NCBI RefSeq assembly: GCF_000172075.1
Contig: NZ_ABIC01000010.1
Span: 1 to 64,000, forward strand
Direction: 5' to 3'
DNA from: Shewanella benthica KT99
GTDB taxonomy: Bacteria; Pseudomonadota; Gammaproteobacteria; Enterobacterales; Shewanellaceae
Length of the DNA: 64,000 bases
Shown: positions 22,825 through 31,854 of the stretch, one piece after another
Layout of the letters: the number at the start of each line of letters is the position of its first letter
Numbering within the stretch: the first letter of the stretch is position 1
The notes under the pieces: generated by a model
What the model saw: the letters and a program-made list of their open reading frames with translations, nothing else
Database searches by the model: none
What the model was told of the DNA's origin: nothing
Program-made: the position numbers and the translations under genes

Positions 22825-24436
22825 GGCTCGCTCCTTGGGCTAGTGCTTGCTTTGGCTTTTGTACGGGCTCTTGTTTATGTTCCTGGGCAGGGATGGCCTC
22901 GACTGTACTGGCATTGAGGTAAAAATTACGCCTCACATCCTTGTTCAGGCATTCACCGTCTAACTCCTGCACGTTGCCGCTGTCGACTAGCTCTGCGATA
23001 AGTTCGTTAGCGCAAGATTGATGGGCGACCCCGTGGGTAGCGTAGGGAGCGATAAAGTGCTTGGCATTGGTGAGTTTTTCCATGGCTAATTCACCCCAGC
23101 TCGGCGGTGTGGCTGGGTCTAGCTCTCCCGATAATACTAAGATGGGAATGTCGCTGCTAATGGGCGCAGAAAAGTCGGCATCCACGGCTGGCATATTCCA
23201 GATGGCGCAGGATTGTTCGAATGTGGTCACCATCTCCCGGCCAAAATAGGTCTGGTTGGCGGCGTCTCGCTCGGCAGCTGTGAGGCGTTGCCAATCTTCG
23301 CCACAAATAACCGAGACATGCATGCCCATGGCGATACCTGTGCTATCAATAGTGAGAGCATACATACCTAAGATAGGTTGGAAATTATCTTTAGCGGCCT
23401 CATTGATTGCATGTGGGATAAGCGCGCGGACATTAGGCATATACAGGGCCATTCTGATGGCTCCCATAAATTTGGCCCGCGTCATGGTGAGCTGAGTTGA
23501 CTCGCCAGTTAACGGGTCTGGTACCTGGCTGACCATTGGCGCTATGGCTAGCTTAGCATCGACACTGGCTAAGTCTGCTTTGAGGTTGGGGAATTGAGCG
23601 CCGCAGAGCTTGTTAGTGTTGCAATCCTTGATTAACAAATCGAAGGCGCGGCTGATGGAATTGCCGATGGCCAGTACACTCTGTTGCATCGGGACTACGC
23701 CGTCTATGGTGACTGTCGATAGTACTTCCGGGTAGTGACGTAGATACAGCTGTGCCATGCGAGTGCCGTAGGAGATGCCATATACATGCAGCTTCTTATA
23801 GCCGAGATGCTTGCGCACGGCTTCGAAATCATCCAGTGCATTCAGGCTGCCGTATTGAGTGACATCGGCGTCGAGTTCATCCAGGCAGGCTTGAGTCTCA
23901 GTGGCCACGTCGAAATCTGCTTCGTTAATGGCCAATGGATCTTCGAAGCCGTCTCCTAAGCAATTTAGGATATTGGATCGTCCGGTGCCGCGCTGATCTA
24001 TGAGTAAGATATCCCGACTCTGACGTATCTTGCTGAATATACGGCTGAAACCCGCGGCGTTATCTATGGCCGATTGACCCGGGCCGCCGGCGATAGCAAG
24101 AAAGGCTTCGGCATAATTACTGTTTTTTATCGCAGCCAGCACAGCATAGTGGATCTCTATCTGCTTTCCATCTGGCTTAGCTGGATTCTCCGGCACCGTG
24201 ATAAAGCCGCAGCTAACTTGCTCAGATAGGCCGTCCAGATAGCAGGTTTGCTCATTCTGGCTAGCTGGAACCCTGGTGTTATTCTCGCTGTTCTCAGAAT
24301 CTGCAGAGGCAGAGGCGGGAAGGCTTAGAATCATGCTGCTGATAAGGAGTGTGCCGATCAGCGTCATTAATGGCTTGCCCTTTACACTATTTATGGCCTT
24401 TCTTGTCTCAGACCTGTCTCGCTTTCCATGAAACAT
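22817..24436 (-). CDS. Secreted alpha/beta hydrolase of the S33/TAP-like family
   Basis: An alpha/beta hydrolase with an oxyanion segment GGPGQS, DQRGTGRS, nucleophile Ser in GISYGTRMA, acid Asp in LSGELDPATP and His in YATHGVAHQSC. The C-terminal part is TAP-like. It resembles tripeptidyl or proline aminopeptidases; the substrate is not proven. An N-terminal signal peptide ends near PASASA. The ATG at 24436 is chosen because AAAGGA lies 9 nt ahead; a GTG nine codons upstream is the alternative. It is the first gene of the hydrolase-ATPase-permease operon. Confidence 0.82.
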   Translation of the reverse strand: MFHGKRDRSETRKAINSVKGKPLMTLIGTLLISSMILSLPASASADSENSENNTRVPASQNEQTCYLDGLSEQVSCGFITVPENPAKPDGKQIEIHYAVLAAIKNSNYAEAFLAIAGGPGQSAIDNAAGFSRIFSKIRQSRDILLIDQRGTGRSNILNCLGDGFEDPLAINEADFDVATETQACLDELDADVTQYGSLNALDDFEAVRKHLGYKKLHVYGISYGTRMAQLYLRHYPEVLSTVTIDGVVPMQQSVLAIGNSISRAFDLLIKDCNTNKLCGAQFPNLKADLASVDAKLAIAPMVSQVPDPLTGESTQLTMTRAKFMGAIRMALYMPNVRALIPHAINEAAKDNFQPILGMYALTIDSTGIAMGMHVSVICGEDWQRLTAAERDAANQTYFGREMVTTFEQSCAIWNMPAVDADFSAPISSDIPILVLSGELDPATPPSWGELAMEKLTNAKHFIAPYATHGVAHQSCANELIAELVDSGNVQELDGECLNKDVRRNFYLNASTVEAIPAQEHKQEPVQKPKQALAQGASHD

Positions 24437-24490
24437 ACGGGCTATTCCTTTGTTGAAAATCACTCAATCTATGCTAGATTATGTATCGGT

Positions 24491-24508
24491 GTATCAATGC
24501 ATTAATAC
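24491..24508. promoter_or_regulatory. Near-perfect 18-bp palindrome, candidate operator of the GntR/YtrA regulator
   Basis: GTATCAATGCATTAATAC reads the same on both strands except for one symmetric pair (16 of 18 positions). It sits in the short gap between the divergent regulator and hydrolase-ABC operon, where an autoregulating repressor would bind. A further half-like GTATCG lies just upstream. Confidence 0.55.
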
Positions 24509-24523
24509 AGTATCTAAAGGCTA

Positions 24524-24892
24524 ATGTTAGCACTAATAAATGTCAACCCCAGTAGTGGTGAACCCATATATCGACAGTTGAGCGAACAGATTGTGCGTTT
24601 AATTGTGGGTGGTCAACTAGAAACAGCACAAGTGCTGCCTTCGGTGCGGAAGATGGCCGAGCACCTGTCGGTAAACCCCATGACAGTTTCTAGGGCGGTG
24701 CAGCAGCTGGTCGAGCAGGGATGGCTGGAGAGGCGCCGTGGCCAAGCTACCAGGGTGGCTAAACGTGAACTTAGCGAGATAACTTCGAGTGCCCAGTTAC
24801 TTAAGCCCGAGGTCGATGAACTCGTGTCCCAGGCCAAACAATTAGGCATAAGTCGTGATGAGTTAATGGGGCTCATCGATACTTGTTGGTAA
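24524..24892 (+). CDS. YtrA-subfamily GntR transcriptional regulator
   Basis: 122 residues: a winged helix of GntR type (about 10-75; EPIYRQLSEQIVRLI, VLPSVRKMAEHLSVNPMTVSRA, GWLERRRGQAT) and a short C-terminal helical part with no ligand domain, the YtrA layout. YtrA regulators usually repress adjacent ABC transporter operons. Here it is divergent from such an operon, with a palindrome between. Confidence 0.9.
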   Translation: MLALINVNPSSGEPIYRQLSEQIVRLIVGGQLETAQVLPSVRKMAEHLSVNPMTVSRAVQQLVEQGWLERRRGQATRVAKRELSEITSSAQLLKPEVDELVSQAKQLGISRDELMGLIDTCW

Positions 24893-24931
24893 AGCGGTAA
24901 AAGAATAAACAAAATACAGCTGTCCACAAGT

Positions 24932-25099
24932 ATGCTGATAATTATTGCGCATTCGGCCTGGGTATCAGGAAGTTTACATGTGTTTGCTGAAGAAACTGAC
25001 ATTTGGCTATGGTTAGCGGGAGAGCTAACTCTAGGGGGCATATTCATGCTAACTATATGCTGGGGAATTAAAAAGTTTTGGAAAGGCGATCTAGTTTAA
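24932..25099 (+). CDS. Small membrane-protein ORF, unrecognised
   Basis: A 55-codon ORF 39 nt after the GntR gene. It is strongly hydrophobic in the middle (IWLWLAGELTLGGIFMLTIC), with a basic end (GIKKFWKGD), so one transmembrane helix is likely. No clear ribosome-binding site is visible. It may be a small membrane protein co-transcribed with the regulator or a chance ORF. Confidence 0.35.
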   Translation: MLIIIAHSAWVSGSLHVFAEETDIWLWLAGELTLGGIFMLTICWGIKKFWKGDLV

Positions 25100-25227
25100 G
25101 GCCACAAATTTGATAAAACTGTGGCAGTACTAACGAAAATTGAGTAATTGCTCTTATTTTTCTTGAGCCATTGGCGTAAAATGTTCGCAAACAGGAACAC
25201 CTGTACGCTTAAAAAGGTCCCAAATAT

Positions 25228-27024
25228 ATGTCACTCGAGCAGTATCATTTAACACGATTAATCAAGAAGCAGAGCCTGCAACTCGGCGATGCTATCGCGC
25301 TCGAAGGATACGAAATGGCGGCTCCATGGCATCAGGTGAGTTGGAGCGATTTCGATAGCATCAGCACTCAGGTCGCTCAAGCCTTGATTCATTTTGGCTT
25401 CGAGGCTCAAGACCGTGTGGCCATCCTTGCACAGAACAGCCCACAGTGGACTTGTGCCGATATTGGTTGTCTCAAGACTCGCGCCGTTGTCGTGCCTATC
25501 TATCCGACCGGCACCTTCGGCCAGGCGAGTTATATTATCGATGATGCCGAGGCGAAACTCATCTTCGCCGGCGATCAAACTCATTATGAGATGGCCTGTA
25601 AACTCACCGAAGTTTGTAACAGTCTGGTACAGGTGGTGGTGTTCGATAAGAGCGTCACCCTGCAAGACAATGCCAATCATCATCACTTCGACGATCTTAT
25701 TGCCGACAGCTATCCGGCAAAGACGCTCATCGAGTTGGACAAACGACTCGAAGCGGCAAACTTGGATGACTTGCTGACCCTGATATACACCTCAGGTACT
25801 ACTGGTGAGCCAAAAGGCGTGATGTTGGACCACCGTAATTTTGCCTCTATGGTGCGTCAGCACGATAGTTTCCTGCCATTTACTCCCGGTGACGTGTCTC
25901 TGGCCTTTCTGCCCCTGAGTCATGTGTTCGAACGTGGCTGGAGCTTCTACGTGCTTAGCAGTGGTGGCCATAACGTCTATTTGCAAAACCCTATGGCGGT
26001 CAAAGAAGCCATAGTCCAGGTACGTCCACACACGCTTTGTGTGGTACCAAGATTTTTAGAGAAGGTGTATAGCGCGGTACAGGATAAAGTCTCTAAGGCA
26101 CCGAGTAGCCGTCAGAAGTTGTTCGTCTGGGCCATGGATGTGGGTCATCGTCAATCTGAGGTGGGTCAGGGCCGTAAGAAGGCATCACTGGCTTTGAGCC
26201 TGCAATGGAAATTGGCCGATAAACTGGTGTTTAGCAAGCTAAAACAGGTACTGGGCGGACGCCTCAAGTTTATGCCTGTTGGTGGTGCTGCGCTGGATCC
26301 TACCGTGAGCGCCTTCTTCCAGAGTATCGACGTACCTGTGTTGTGTGGCTACGGCATGACAGAAACGACTGCCACAGCCACCTGTAATACTCTGGCTAAT
26401 CGCGTTCCCGGCTCTAATGGCAATGCCATACCCGAAGTCGAGATCAAATTAGGTAAAAATAACGAGATCCTTGTTCGCGGCGATACCGTGATGCGTGGTT
26501 ACTATAACCGTCCACAAGAAACCGCCGATACCTTCGAAAATGGTTGGTTGAAGACTGGTGATGCGGGTCGTATCGATGAGCAAGGTAACCTGTTTATCAC
26601 CGACCGTATCAAAGAGCTGATGAAGACCTCTAACGGTAAGTATATCGCCCCTCAACGCGTCGAGGGTAAGGTGGGATGTTGTCCTTTCATCGAGCAAGTT
26701 GCCATAGTGGCCGATGCTAAGAACTATGTCACCGCCTTGATCGTACCAGCATTCGAGTTATTAGAGATCTGGGCTAAAGAGAAGGGGCTGCATTATGAAT
26801 CGCCCATTGAGCTGTTACGTCACAGCCATGTCATCGAGCATTTCGAGCAACGCCTCAAGACATTGCAGATTGATCTGGCTGGTTTCGAGAAGATTAAGAA
26901 GTTTACTCTGCTACCGGAAGCCTTCTCTATGGAAGCGGGTCTAATCACCCCGACCATGAAGTTACGCCGTAAGATGATTTATCATAAGTATGCGCGCGAG
27001 ATCAGCGCGATGTACGGTCGATAG
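25228..27024 (+). CDS. Long-chain acyl-CoA synthetase (AMP-forming)
   Basis: 598 residues of the ANL superfamily. The AMP-binding motif YTSGTTGEPKGVM is near residue 190, followed by GYGMTETTA and TGDAGRIDEQGNLFITDRIKELMKTSNGKYI, which includes the hinge and adenylate-binding Asp. It activates fatty acids to acyl-CoA for beta-oxidation or lipid synthesis. It resembles the FadD15-type enzymes more than E. coli FadD. Two hotdog thioesterases follow. Confidence 0.93.
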   Translation: MSLEQYHLTRLIKKQSLQLGDAIALEGYEMAAPWHQVSWSDFDSISTQVAQALIHFGFEAQDRVAILAQNSPQWTCADIGCLKTRAVVVPIYPTGTFGQASYIIDDAEAKLIFAGDQTHYEMACKLTEVCNSLVQVVVFDKSVTLQDNANHHHFDDLIADSYPAKTLIELDKRLEAANLDDLLTLIYTSGTTGEPKGVMLDHRNFASMVRQHDSFLPFTPGDVSLAFLPLSHVFERGWSFYVLSSGGHNVYLQNPMAVKEAIVQVRPHTLCVVPRFLEKVYSAVQDKVSKAPSSRQKLFVWAMDVGHRQSEVGQGRKKASLALSLQWKLADKLVFSKLKQVLGGRLKFMPVGGAALDPTVSAFFQSIDVPVLCGYGMTETTATATCNTLANRVPGSNGNAIPEVEIKLGKNNEILVRGDTVMRGYYNRPQETADTFENGWLKTGDAGRIDEQGNLFITDRIKELMKTSNGKYIAPQRVEGKVGCCPFIEQVAIVADAKNYVTALIVPAFELLEIWAKEKGLHYESPIELLRHSHVIEHFEQRLKTLQIDLAGFEKIKKFTLLPEAFSMEAGLITPTMKLRRKMIYHKYAREISAMYGR

Positions 27025-27095
27025 ATCTGCTTCGCATCTCTATGCACAAGCAATGATAAAGCCGAATAACAAGAATTATAAGAGGATATTGAGAT

Positions 27096-27500
27096 ATGTC
27101 AGAGACCTTTTTTAGCTTAGAGATTCAGCCAAGATTTAACGAGACAGATGGTCTGGGCCATATCAATAATACTGTGCTTCCTGTGTGGTTTGAAACTGCA
27201 CGTGAGCCAGTATTCGAGATCTTCAATCCTAGCCTGGACCTAAGTCAGTGGAACCTGATAGTGGCTGGGTTTACCATTGCGTATACTTCGCCGACTAATT
27301 ATGGCAAGCCTGTCAGCGTTAAGACCTGGATCAGCCGAGTGGGTAACTCTAGCTTCGAGGTGGCCCAGCAAAGCTGGCAAGAGGGTAAGATGACTGCAGA
27401 AGCTAAGACGACCCTGGTGCATTACGATTACGGCATAGATAAGAGTCAGCCGATTTCTGCCGAGGTTAAATCTCAGCTGGCAAAGCTAACTGGAGAATAG
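27096..27500 (+). CDS. Acyl-CoA thioesterase, hotdog (4HBT) family
   Basis: 134 residues. The YbgC-type active-site motif appears as NETDGLGHINNTVLPVWFETAREP, with Asp15 of the motif context and the HIN turn. It hydrolyses acyl-CoA thioesters; chain preference is unknown. It is co-directional with the acyl-CoA synthetase, 71 nt downstream, with AGAGGA ahead of the start. Confidence 0.85.
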   Translation: MSETFFSLEIQPRFNETDGLGHINNTVLPVWFETAREPVFEIFNPSLDLSQWNLIVAGFTIAYTSPTNYGKPVSVKTWISRVGNSSFEVAQQSWQEGKMTAEAKTTLVHYDYGIDKSQPISAEVKSQLAKLTGE

Positions 27501-27599
27501 TTAGCTTTTGTTTTTATGAAAGCTTAACAAGAAGCTATAAAAACTTCTGCACATACCAACAGCTAGCCTCCTAGTCTTTCTCGATGTTGAACCACGGGC

Positions 27600-27932
27600 T
27601 TATGATTTCACTTCTTCATAGGTCCTGAGGGCATCGACTAGTTCTGGGGTCAGTGTCGCTTTCTTGCCTGTGTTGAAGTTAAACATCACCACTTGTGAAC
27701 TACCTAAGGTGGTGACAGCTGCTTGAGCCTTGCTGAAAACCGTATAATTCATCATGAAACGGTCGGCTTTGATATCGCCGAGCAGGTTTACCTGGCTAAA
27801 GAAATCGATCCGCGCCGTCTCGAAATATTTGAAATAGACCACGTTATTTACGTGCTGCAGGGCATCCATCTCTCCCCAGGCTACGGTGATCTCTGTGTGG
27901 ACAGGGTTTTGTGCGATAAACTGTTCTAACAT
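27600..27932 (-). CDS. 4HBT-family thioesterase with internal deletion
   Basis: 110 residues, about 30 fewer than usual for the family. The N-terminus is normal (TVAWGEMDALQHVNNVVYFKYFETARIDFF), and so is the C-terminus (NYTVFSKAQAAVTTLGSSQVVMFNF). The strand region normally between VNLLGDIK and ADRFMMNY is missing in frame. The active-site helix is kept but the hotdog sheet would lack one or two strands. It may be non-functional. Confidence 0.7.
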   Translation of the reverse strand: MLEQFIAQNPVHTEITVAWGEMDALQHVNNVVYFKYFETARIDFFSQVNLLGDIKADRFMMNYTVFSKAQAAVTTLGSSQVVMFNFNTGKKATLTPELVDALRTYEEVKS

Positions 27933-28001
27933 GATGCCTCTCGTTATTGAAACGCTTGTTTAACTTGAGGGTCAGCATAGCAGAGAGCGAACAACAGATG
28001 T

Positions 28002-28035
28002 AAAAAAGGGCACTCAATGCTGAGTACCCTTTTTC
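28002..28035 (-). terminator. Terminator of mtnC
   Basis: AAAAGGG-ACTCA and TGAGTACCCTTTT form a stem around ATGC with T/A runs on both sides. It lies just after the mtnC stop on the minus strand. Confidence 0.75.
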
Positions 28036-28051
28036 AAGTTTATGCTGTTAA

Positions 28052-28729
28052 TTAGAACGTCAGTTCGGCAAAGCTAGTGATCTGCTTATGGCTGCCTGTG
28101 CGCTGGTCGTCTGAGCGAACCATCTGCAAGGTACGCATGCCGGCTTCTTCGGCGGCTTTTAGCTCTTCGACCACATCTGAGATAAACAACACCTGCTTAG
28201 GGGCTAAGCTGATGGTGTTGATGATGTTGAGGTACGCCTGTTTAAACAGCTTGTTACCGGTACGGGTATCGAAATGGCCATCGAAATGTGGGGTTAAGTC
28301 ACCGCCATCACTGTGGGCAAACAATAGTTTCTGCGCTTCTGCTGAGCCTGATGAAAAGCTATATAAACGCATATTTTGCTGCTTAATCCCTTCGATAGCC
28401 TGGATAAAGTCAGGGAAGATATGACCGGTGAACTCACCTTTGGAGTAACCTTGCTTCCAGATTAAGCCTTGTAATGTCTTAAGCGGCGTGGCTTTTCTGT
28501 CTTCGGCTACCCACTGCTGCAGGATCTCAGTAACACGCTCGAGTGAGGCATCTGGCTCTAGGGCGATATCTCTCACATCACAGATGCAGTTTTCCACTAA
28601 TACATTGTGCTCATTTTCTTTAAGAAAATCGGGTAGTGCCTTGGCTGAGTAAGCAAAAAGCGTGTCCTTAATAAAGCTAAGTTCGGTTGTTGTACCTGCT
28701 GTATCTACAACTATGGCTCTGATACCCAT
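28052..28729 (-). CDS. mtnC: Enolase-phosphatase E1 (acireductone synthase)
   Basis: 225 residues of the HAD superfamily. It converts 2,3-diketo-5-methylthiopentyl-1-phosphate to acireductone in methionine salvage. Motif I is [10 protein letters not shown], in which the usual second Asp is replaced, as is typical of MtnC. Motif II is YSFSSGS, and [17 protein letters not shown] is motif IV. No other mtn genes are adjacent. Confidence 0.93.
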   Translation of the reverse strand: MGIRAIVVDTAGTTTELSFIKDTLFAYSAKALPDFLKENEHNVLVENCICDVRDIALEPDASLERVTEILQQWVAEDRKATPLKTLQGLIWKQGYSKGEFTGHIFPDFIQAIEGIKQQNMRLYSFSSGSAEAQKLLFAHSDGGDLTPHFDGHFDTRTGNKLFKQAYLNIINTISLAPKQVLFISDVVEELKAAEEAGMRTLQMVRSDDQRTGSHKQITSFAELTF

Positions 28730-28969
28730 GATTACTCCACAATGTGCCTGGAATCGATGTTCCAGTAACTGATAACGTTATTTTCAATGTCGATCCTAAG
28801 CTGAAATCTCCACTATTACTAGCCTAATCTGTGAACAAGATGTATTAAATTTACTGAATATGCCAGATAAATGCTTATATGAAGCTAGATAGTGATCTAT
28901 AAGTTATCTTGCCCTTTACCAAGCAGGATTGAACTGGGAGGGATTTTGCATGGATTGGACAAGGATTAG

Positions 28970-29266
28970 TCAAAGCTAAACAATAGTGCTAGCTTTGCCG
29001 AGATGGAAGACATCATCAAAGCCAATGCCACGCCAACCTTGGATTATCGTATCAAACGCTTCGACGGCACTTATTACATGACCCAGCCGATTTTGGCGAC
29101 TGCCTACGGTATCGAGTTGTTATTCAATGATTATCACCAAGTGCTAAAACCAGATTCAGAGATTTCACGTCAAGGCCCCCAGGCGATACTCGATCATTAC
29201 CAATATCTCTCAGAAGAGAAGTATGGTTTTTATGTTTGTAAGAAGTTAAAATGCAGCCGTTTTTAA
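28970..29266 (+). pseudogene. Truncated coding remnant, family not recognised
   Basis: The frame is open from just after a TAG at 28967 to TAA at 29264. The first usable ATG is at 29003 (87 codons). The translation (LDYRIKRFDGTYYMTQPILATAYGIEL) looks protein-like, but has no signal, promoter or ribosome-binding site. It reads as a 5'-truncated tail of a larger gene. I could not assign the family. Confidence 0.45.
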
Positions 29267-29335
29267 GACTGTTTACTGTTATATAAATGTAGTGGGTACA
29301 TCGGATGCAGTAAATAGACAAATATAGGGATAGCA

Positions 29336-29887
29336 ATGAAACTCAACTCTCTGTTAACCGCTGGCATATTACTGGCTGCGGCGACAACACCTGCTTTTGC
29401 CGCTAAAGATCTGGGTTTTTACCTGGGTGGCCAAGTCAATAACACGGCCATAGAAGACAATATTGGTACGTTTGATGAGTCTGCCATTGGGTTCGGTGTT
29501 TATGGTGGTTATAACTTTAATGACAGCTTTGGTATTGAAGCGAGCATTTTTGCGACAGATAGCTTTGTCGATGAAATGGATTTTAGGATGGCGGCGATGA
29601 CAATCTCGCCTGTGGTGCGACATGCCTTTACTGACAGTGTCACGGCTTATTTGAAGGCTGGACTGGTGGTTAATAGGACTTATAGCGACGATGACGATGT
29701 TGATGAGAGTTATCAAGGCACTGGTTGGTTATTTGGTGCTGGTGTGGATGTGACTTTAACTCAGTCTTTGGCGTTGCGAGTGTTTTATGAGATCAGTGAA
29801 ACAGCTCCTGAATCCGATGAACGTGATGATGACTTTGCCGACATTAGCCTTGTTCAATATGGAGTCGGTTTACATTATCGATTCTAA
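29336..29887 (+). CDS. Outer-membrane beta-barrel protein (OmpA/OmpW-like porin fold)
   Basis: 183 residues with a clear signal peptide (cleavage after PAFA, about residue 22). The mature part alternates polar and apolar residues in about eight strands, begins KDLGFYLGGQVNN and ends with the outer-membrane C-terminal signature VGLHYRF (terminal Phe). The acidic loops (DDDDVDES, SDERDDDF) face outward. The fold is clear, the function is not. It stands alone, with GGGATAG ahead of the start. Confidence 0.85.
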   Translation: MKLNSLLTAGILLAAATTPAFAAKDLGFYLGGQVNNTAIEDNIGTFDESAIGFGVYGGYNFNDSFGIEASIFATDSFVDEMDFRMAAMTISPVVRHAFTDSVTAYLKAGLVVNRTYSDDDDVDESYQGTGWLFGAGVDVTLTQSLALRVFYEISETAPESDERDDDFADISLVQYGVGLHYRF

Positions 29888-30029
29888 CAGCTTGGTATCC
29901 ATGCCTCTCGCGTAGAGAAGTTATTAGCATGACTTTCGCTTTCTAACGAGAAATCCTCTAGGTTACATGTAGGAATGTTGCAATTGGCTGTTTGCTAGCG
30001 TCTCATCGATAACCAAAATTGACGGTGTC

Positions 30030-30057
30030 GGACTCAGTCTCAATCGTGGCTGAGTCC
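30030..30057. terminator. Possible terminator hairpin between converging genes
   Basis: GGACTCAG pairs perfectly with CTGAGTCC. It lacks a strong T run, so this is a weak call. Confidence 0.35.
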
Positions 30058-30127
30058 CCATTTGATGCGAGGGTAAGTTAGTTTACCTGCTAGCGTTAAT
30101 CAGGCTAAGGGCAGTAAGAGAAAGAGC

Positions 30128-30802
30128 TTACTGTTTCCGAAATCCTGCGTAACTGACCTCTCTCTCTTGTACTGATGCGGTATTTTCCTGCTTTGTTAGG
30201 TGGCTCATGACCGACTCAGTTCTGCCCTTGGCTTTACCACCACAACCACATCCACCGGACTTTTTATTACCTGAGTGTTCATGAGCAGCGTGGCCACCGC
30301 AGCATCCACCGGACCTCTTTCCTATAGAGCCAGAGCCTTGAGCATCGCAGTGAACATCCGTATCACCGCTATGTGAATGAGAGCCACAACCACAGCCGCC
30401 AGACTTTCCATCTCCTGCATTGCCACCACAACAGCCACCTTTCTTCTCATGGTTGAGTGAGACTCTGCCTTGTGATGCATCGAGAAGACGCAAGTTCAGG
30501 TTTCGAGTGGTTTTTAGTAGCTCTTCGAGACAAAGAGAGCTATCGCCCTTACTGACGCTGATCCCAGCATCGAGCAGCTTGCCGAGCATACGCTCGCCTA
30601 TGTGCTGCACGATTATGATGTTGGTCTTGTTATTGATTATCAGCTCTAACATTGCCTTCTTGGCGCTGCACCCTGCAGCCAGTAGTGCTGGGTTGGCGAA
30701 GCTGGCGATTAACTGATGCTGTTCGTTGAAGAAGCCGATCTGTTGGGCTTTGGTAAAGTGGCTTGCGAGCCTGTCTCGGCTCATTGGCATTGCAATAATC
30801 AT
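30128..30802 (-). CDS. NifX/NifB-type dinitrogenase Fe-Mo cofactor domain protein with Cys/Gly/His-rich tail
   Basis: 224 residues. Residues 1-110 form the small NifX-like ribonuclease-H fold (start MIIAMPMSRDRLASHF, VQHIGERMLGKLLDAGI) found in iron-cluster carriers. Residues 120-190 contain two copies of a CCGG (124-127, 167-170) and CGCG (137-140, 185-188) pair with intervening His residues. This looks like a metal or cluster-binding tail formed by duplication. No nitrogenase genes are present, so a nitrogenase role is not implied. It is paired with a DUF134 gene, a pairing known from anaerobes. Confidence 0.82.
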   Translation of the reverse strand: MIIAMPMSRDRLASHFTKAQQIGFFNEQHQLIASFANPALLAAGCSAKKAMLELIINNKTNIIIVQHIGERMLGKLLDAGISVSKGDSSLCLEELLKTTRNLNLRLLDASQGRVSLNHEKKGGCCGGNAGDGKSGGCGCGSHSHSGDTDVHCDAQGSGSIGKRSGGCCGGHAAHEHSGNKKSGGCGCGGKAKGRTESVMSHLTKQENTASVQEREVSYAGFRKQ

Positions 30803-30829
30803 AGTTATTCCTGAGCCATTATTAATGGC

Positions 30830-31141
30830 TTATGTTGGATTAGTATCGATTTGGCTCTCTTGGCTCTCTTGAGGAAGCACAAGCGCATGTCCGCGGGTGA
30901 TAGCAGTGGCTACTTTCTTTCGTGCGCTGGCCAGCAGGTTGCCGAATGTTTGTCTGGAGATCCCCATTTTGGCGGCGGCATCGAGCTGACTCATCCTCTC
31001 TACATCGCCTAAGTTCAGCGCTTCAAATTCATCGGCTTCTAGCTGAATCTTGGTTAATTCAACCGCAGGGATCCCATTGGGCTTAAACATGCTACAGGGC
31101 ACACAGGCCGATATACGGCGACACTTTCTAGGTCTGGGCAT
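30830..31141 (-). CDS. DUF134-family HTH protein
   Basis: 103 residues. It starts MPRPRKCRRI and has CVPCSMFKPNGIP, then a sigma-70 region-4-like helix-turn-helix (LDAAAKMGISRQTFGNLLASARKKV). Two N-terminal cysteines are conserved in DUF134 proteins. It probably regulates the NifX-like gene 27 nt downstream in the same direction. Confidence 0.9.
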   Translation of the reverse strand: MPRPRKCRRISACVPCSMFKPNGIPAVELTKIQLEADEFEALNLGDVERMSQLDAAAKMGISRQTFGNLLASARKKVATAITRGHALVLPQESQESQIDTNPT

Positions 31142-31407
31142 GATGAATCGTCTCTTGATTTGAGAGTAAAAAAACCAATTAGTTATTGGCCTACGCCAAT
31201 AACTAAAGATTATTATATAAAATAACAGAACAAACTGTGCACTATGTCACTCTTAGGTGGATGCGTATTGGCTAAATAAGCTGATGCTGGAAGAGGGGGC
31301 TTCACTTAGTGAAGCTCTTAGAACGAGAAGTATGTAATCTTAACTGGCTGTTATATATTGATATATTTTCCGATCTAGCGGTTAAACATGGAAATTGTTT
31401 TTCATCG

Positions 31408-31615
31408 CAGAGCCTACAGGGAATACTTCTTATGAAATCAAGAGCCGGCGTCTCGCAGACTCTTGTTACAGTAGAGTGCACATAAGGTCGTTCATTCACA
31501 ACCATATGATCACGACATTCGCATACCCCTATGCAGCACCACCGCAGGTTATAAACTCCAACAAAGCTATGGGCACCATAAAACCACCAAGTACCCATAT
31601 CGCCAGATGAATAAG
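31408..31615 (+). repeat. Covarying-hairpin repeat, copy A (diverged)
   Basis: It shares CAGAGCCTA-AGGGA, GGCGTCTcGCAGA, AAGGTCGTTCATTCACA, ATGATCACGACATT and a GCAGCACC-CCGCAGGT-like tail with 54041-54170. The hairpins are eroded. Apart from repeats, 31142-31854 shows no gene. Confidence 0.6.
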
Positions 31616-31659
31616 TTAGCTATACCCTTTGAAGCCTAATCGAAGAGATAGATAATCTG

Positions 31660-31820
31660 GTGTAGATGCGGCTGCGAGTTTCGGTTTCAGGGACGAAACC
31701 GTAAAGTGGCCAGGGATGGCTTTATAGCGTCTCGCAGAAGTATCTGCACATAAGCCTGCGGCAAGCAATTGATAACCATGACGCTATGGTTATCAATCAA
31801 GCTGGCTAAATACCAATGAA
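31660..31820 (+). repeat. Covarying-hairpin repeat, copy B
   Basis: It starts GGTGTAGATGCGGCTG and ends AAATACCAATGAA, as does copy C at 53997-54210. The hairpin CGGTTTC-AGGGAC-GAAACCG is at 31682-31701, and GCC-AGGGAT-GGC follows. GCAGA-AGTA-TCTGC forms a third stem. Confidence 0.7.
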
Positions 31821-31854
31821 CTATGAGAGTTCATTGAAAGTTAACTTCATCAAC

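Noticed and set aside
31395-31610. 71-codon ORF downstream of the DUF134 gene
   Set aside because: It coincides with the diverged repeat copy A, and no start signal is present.
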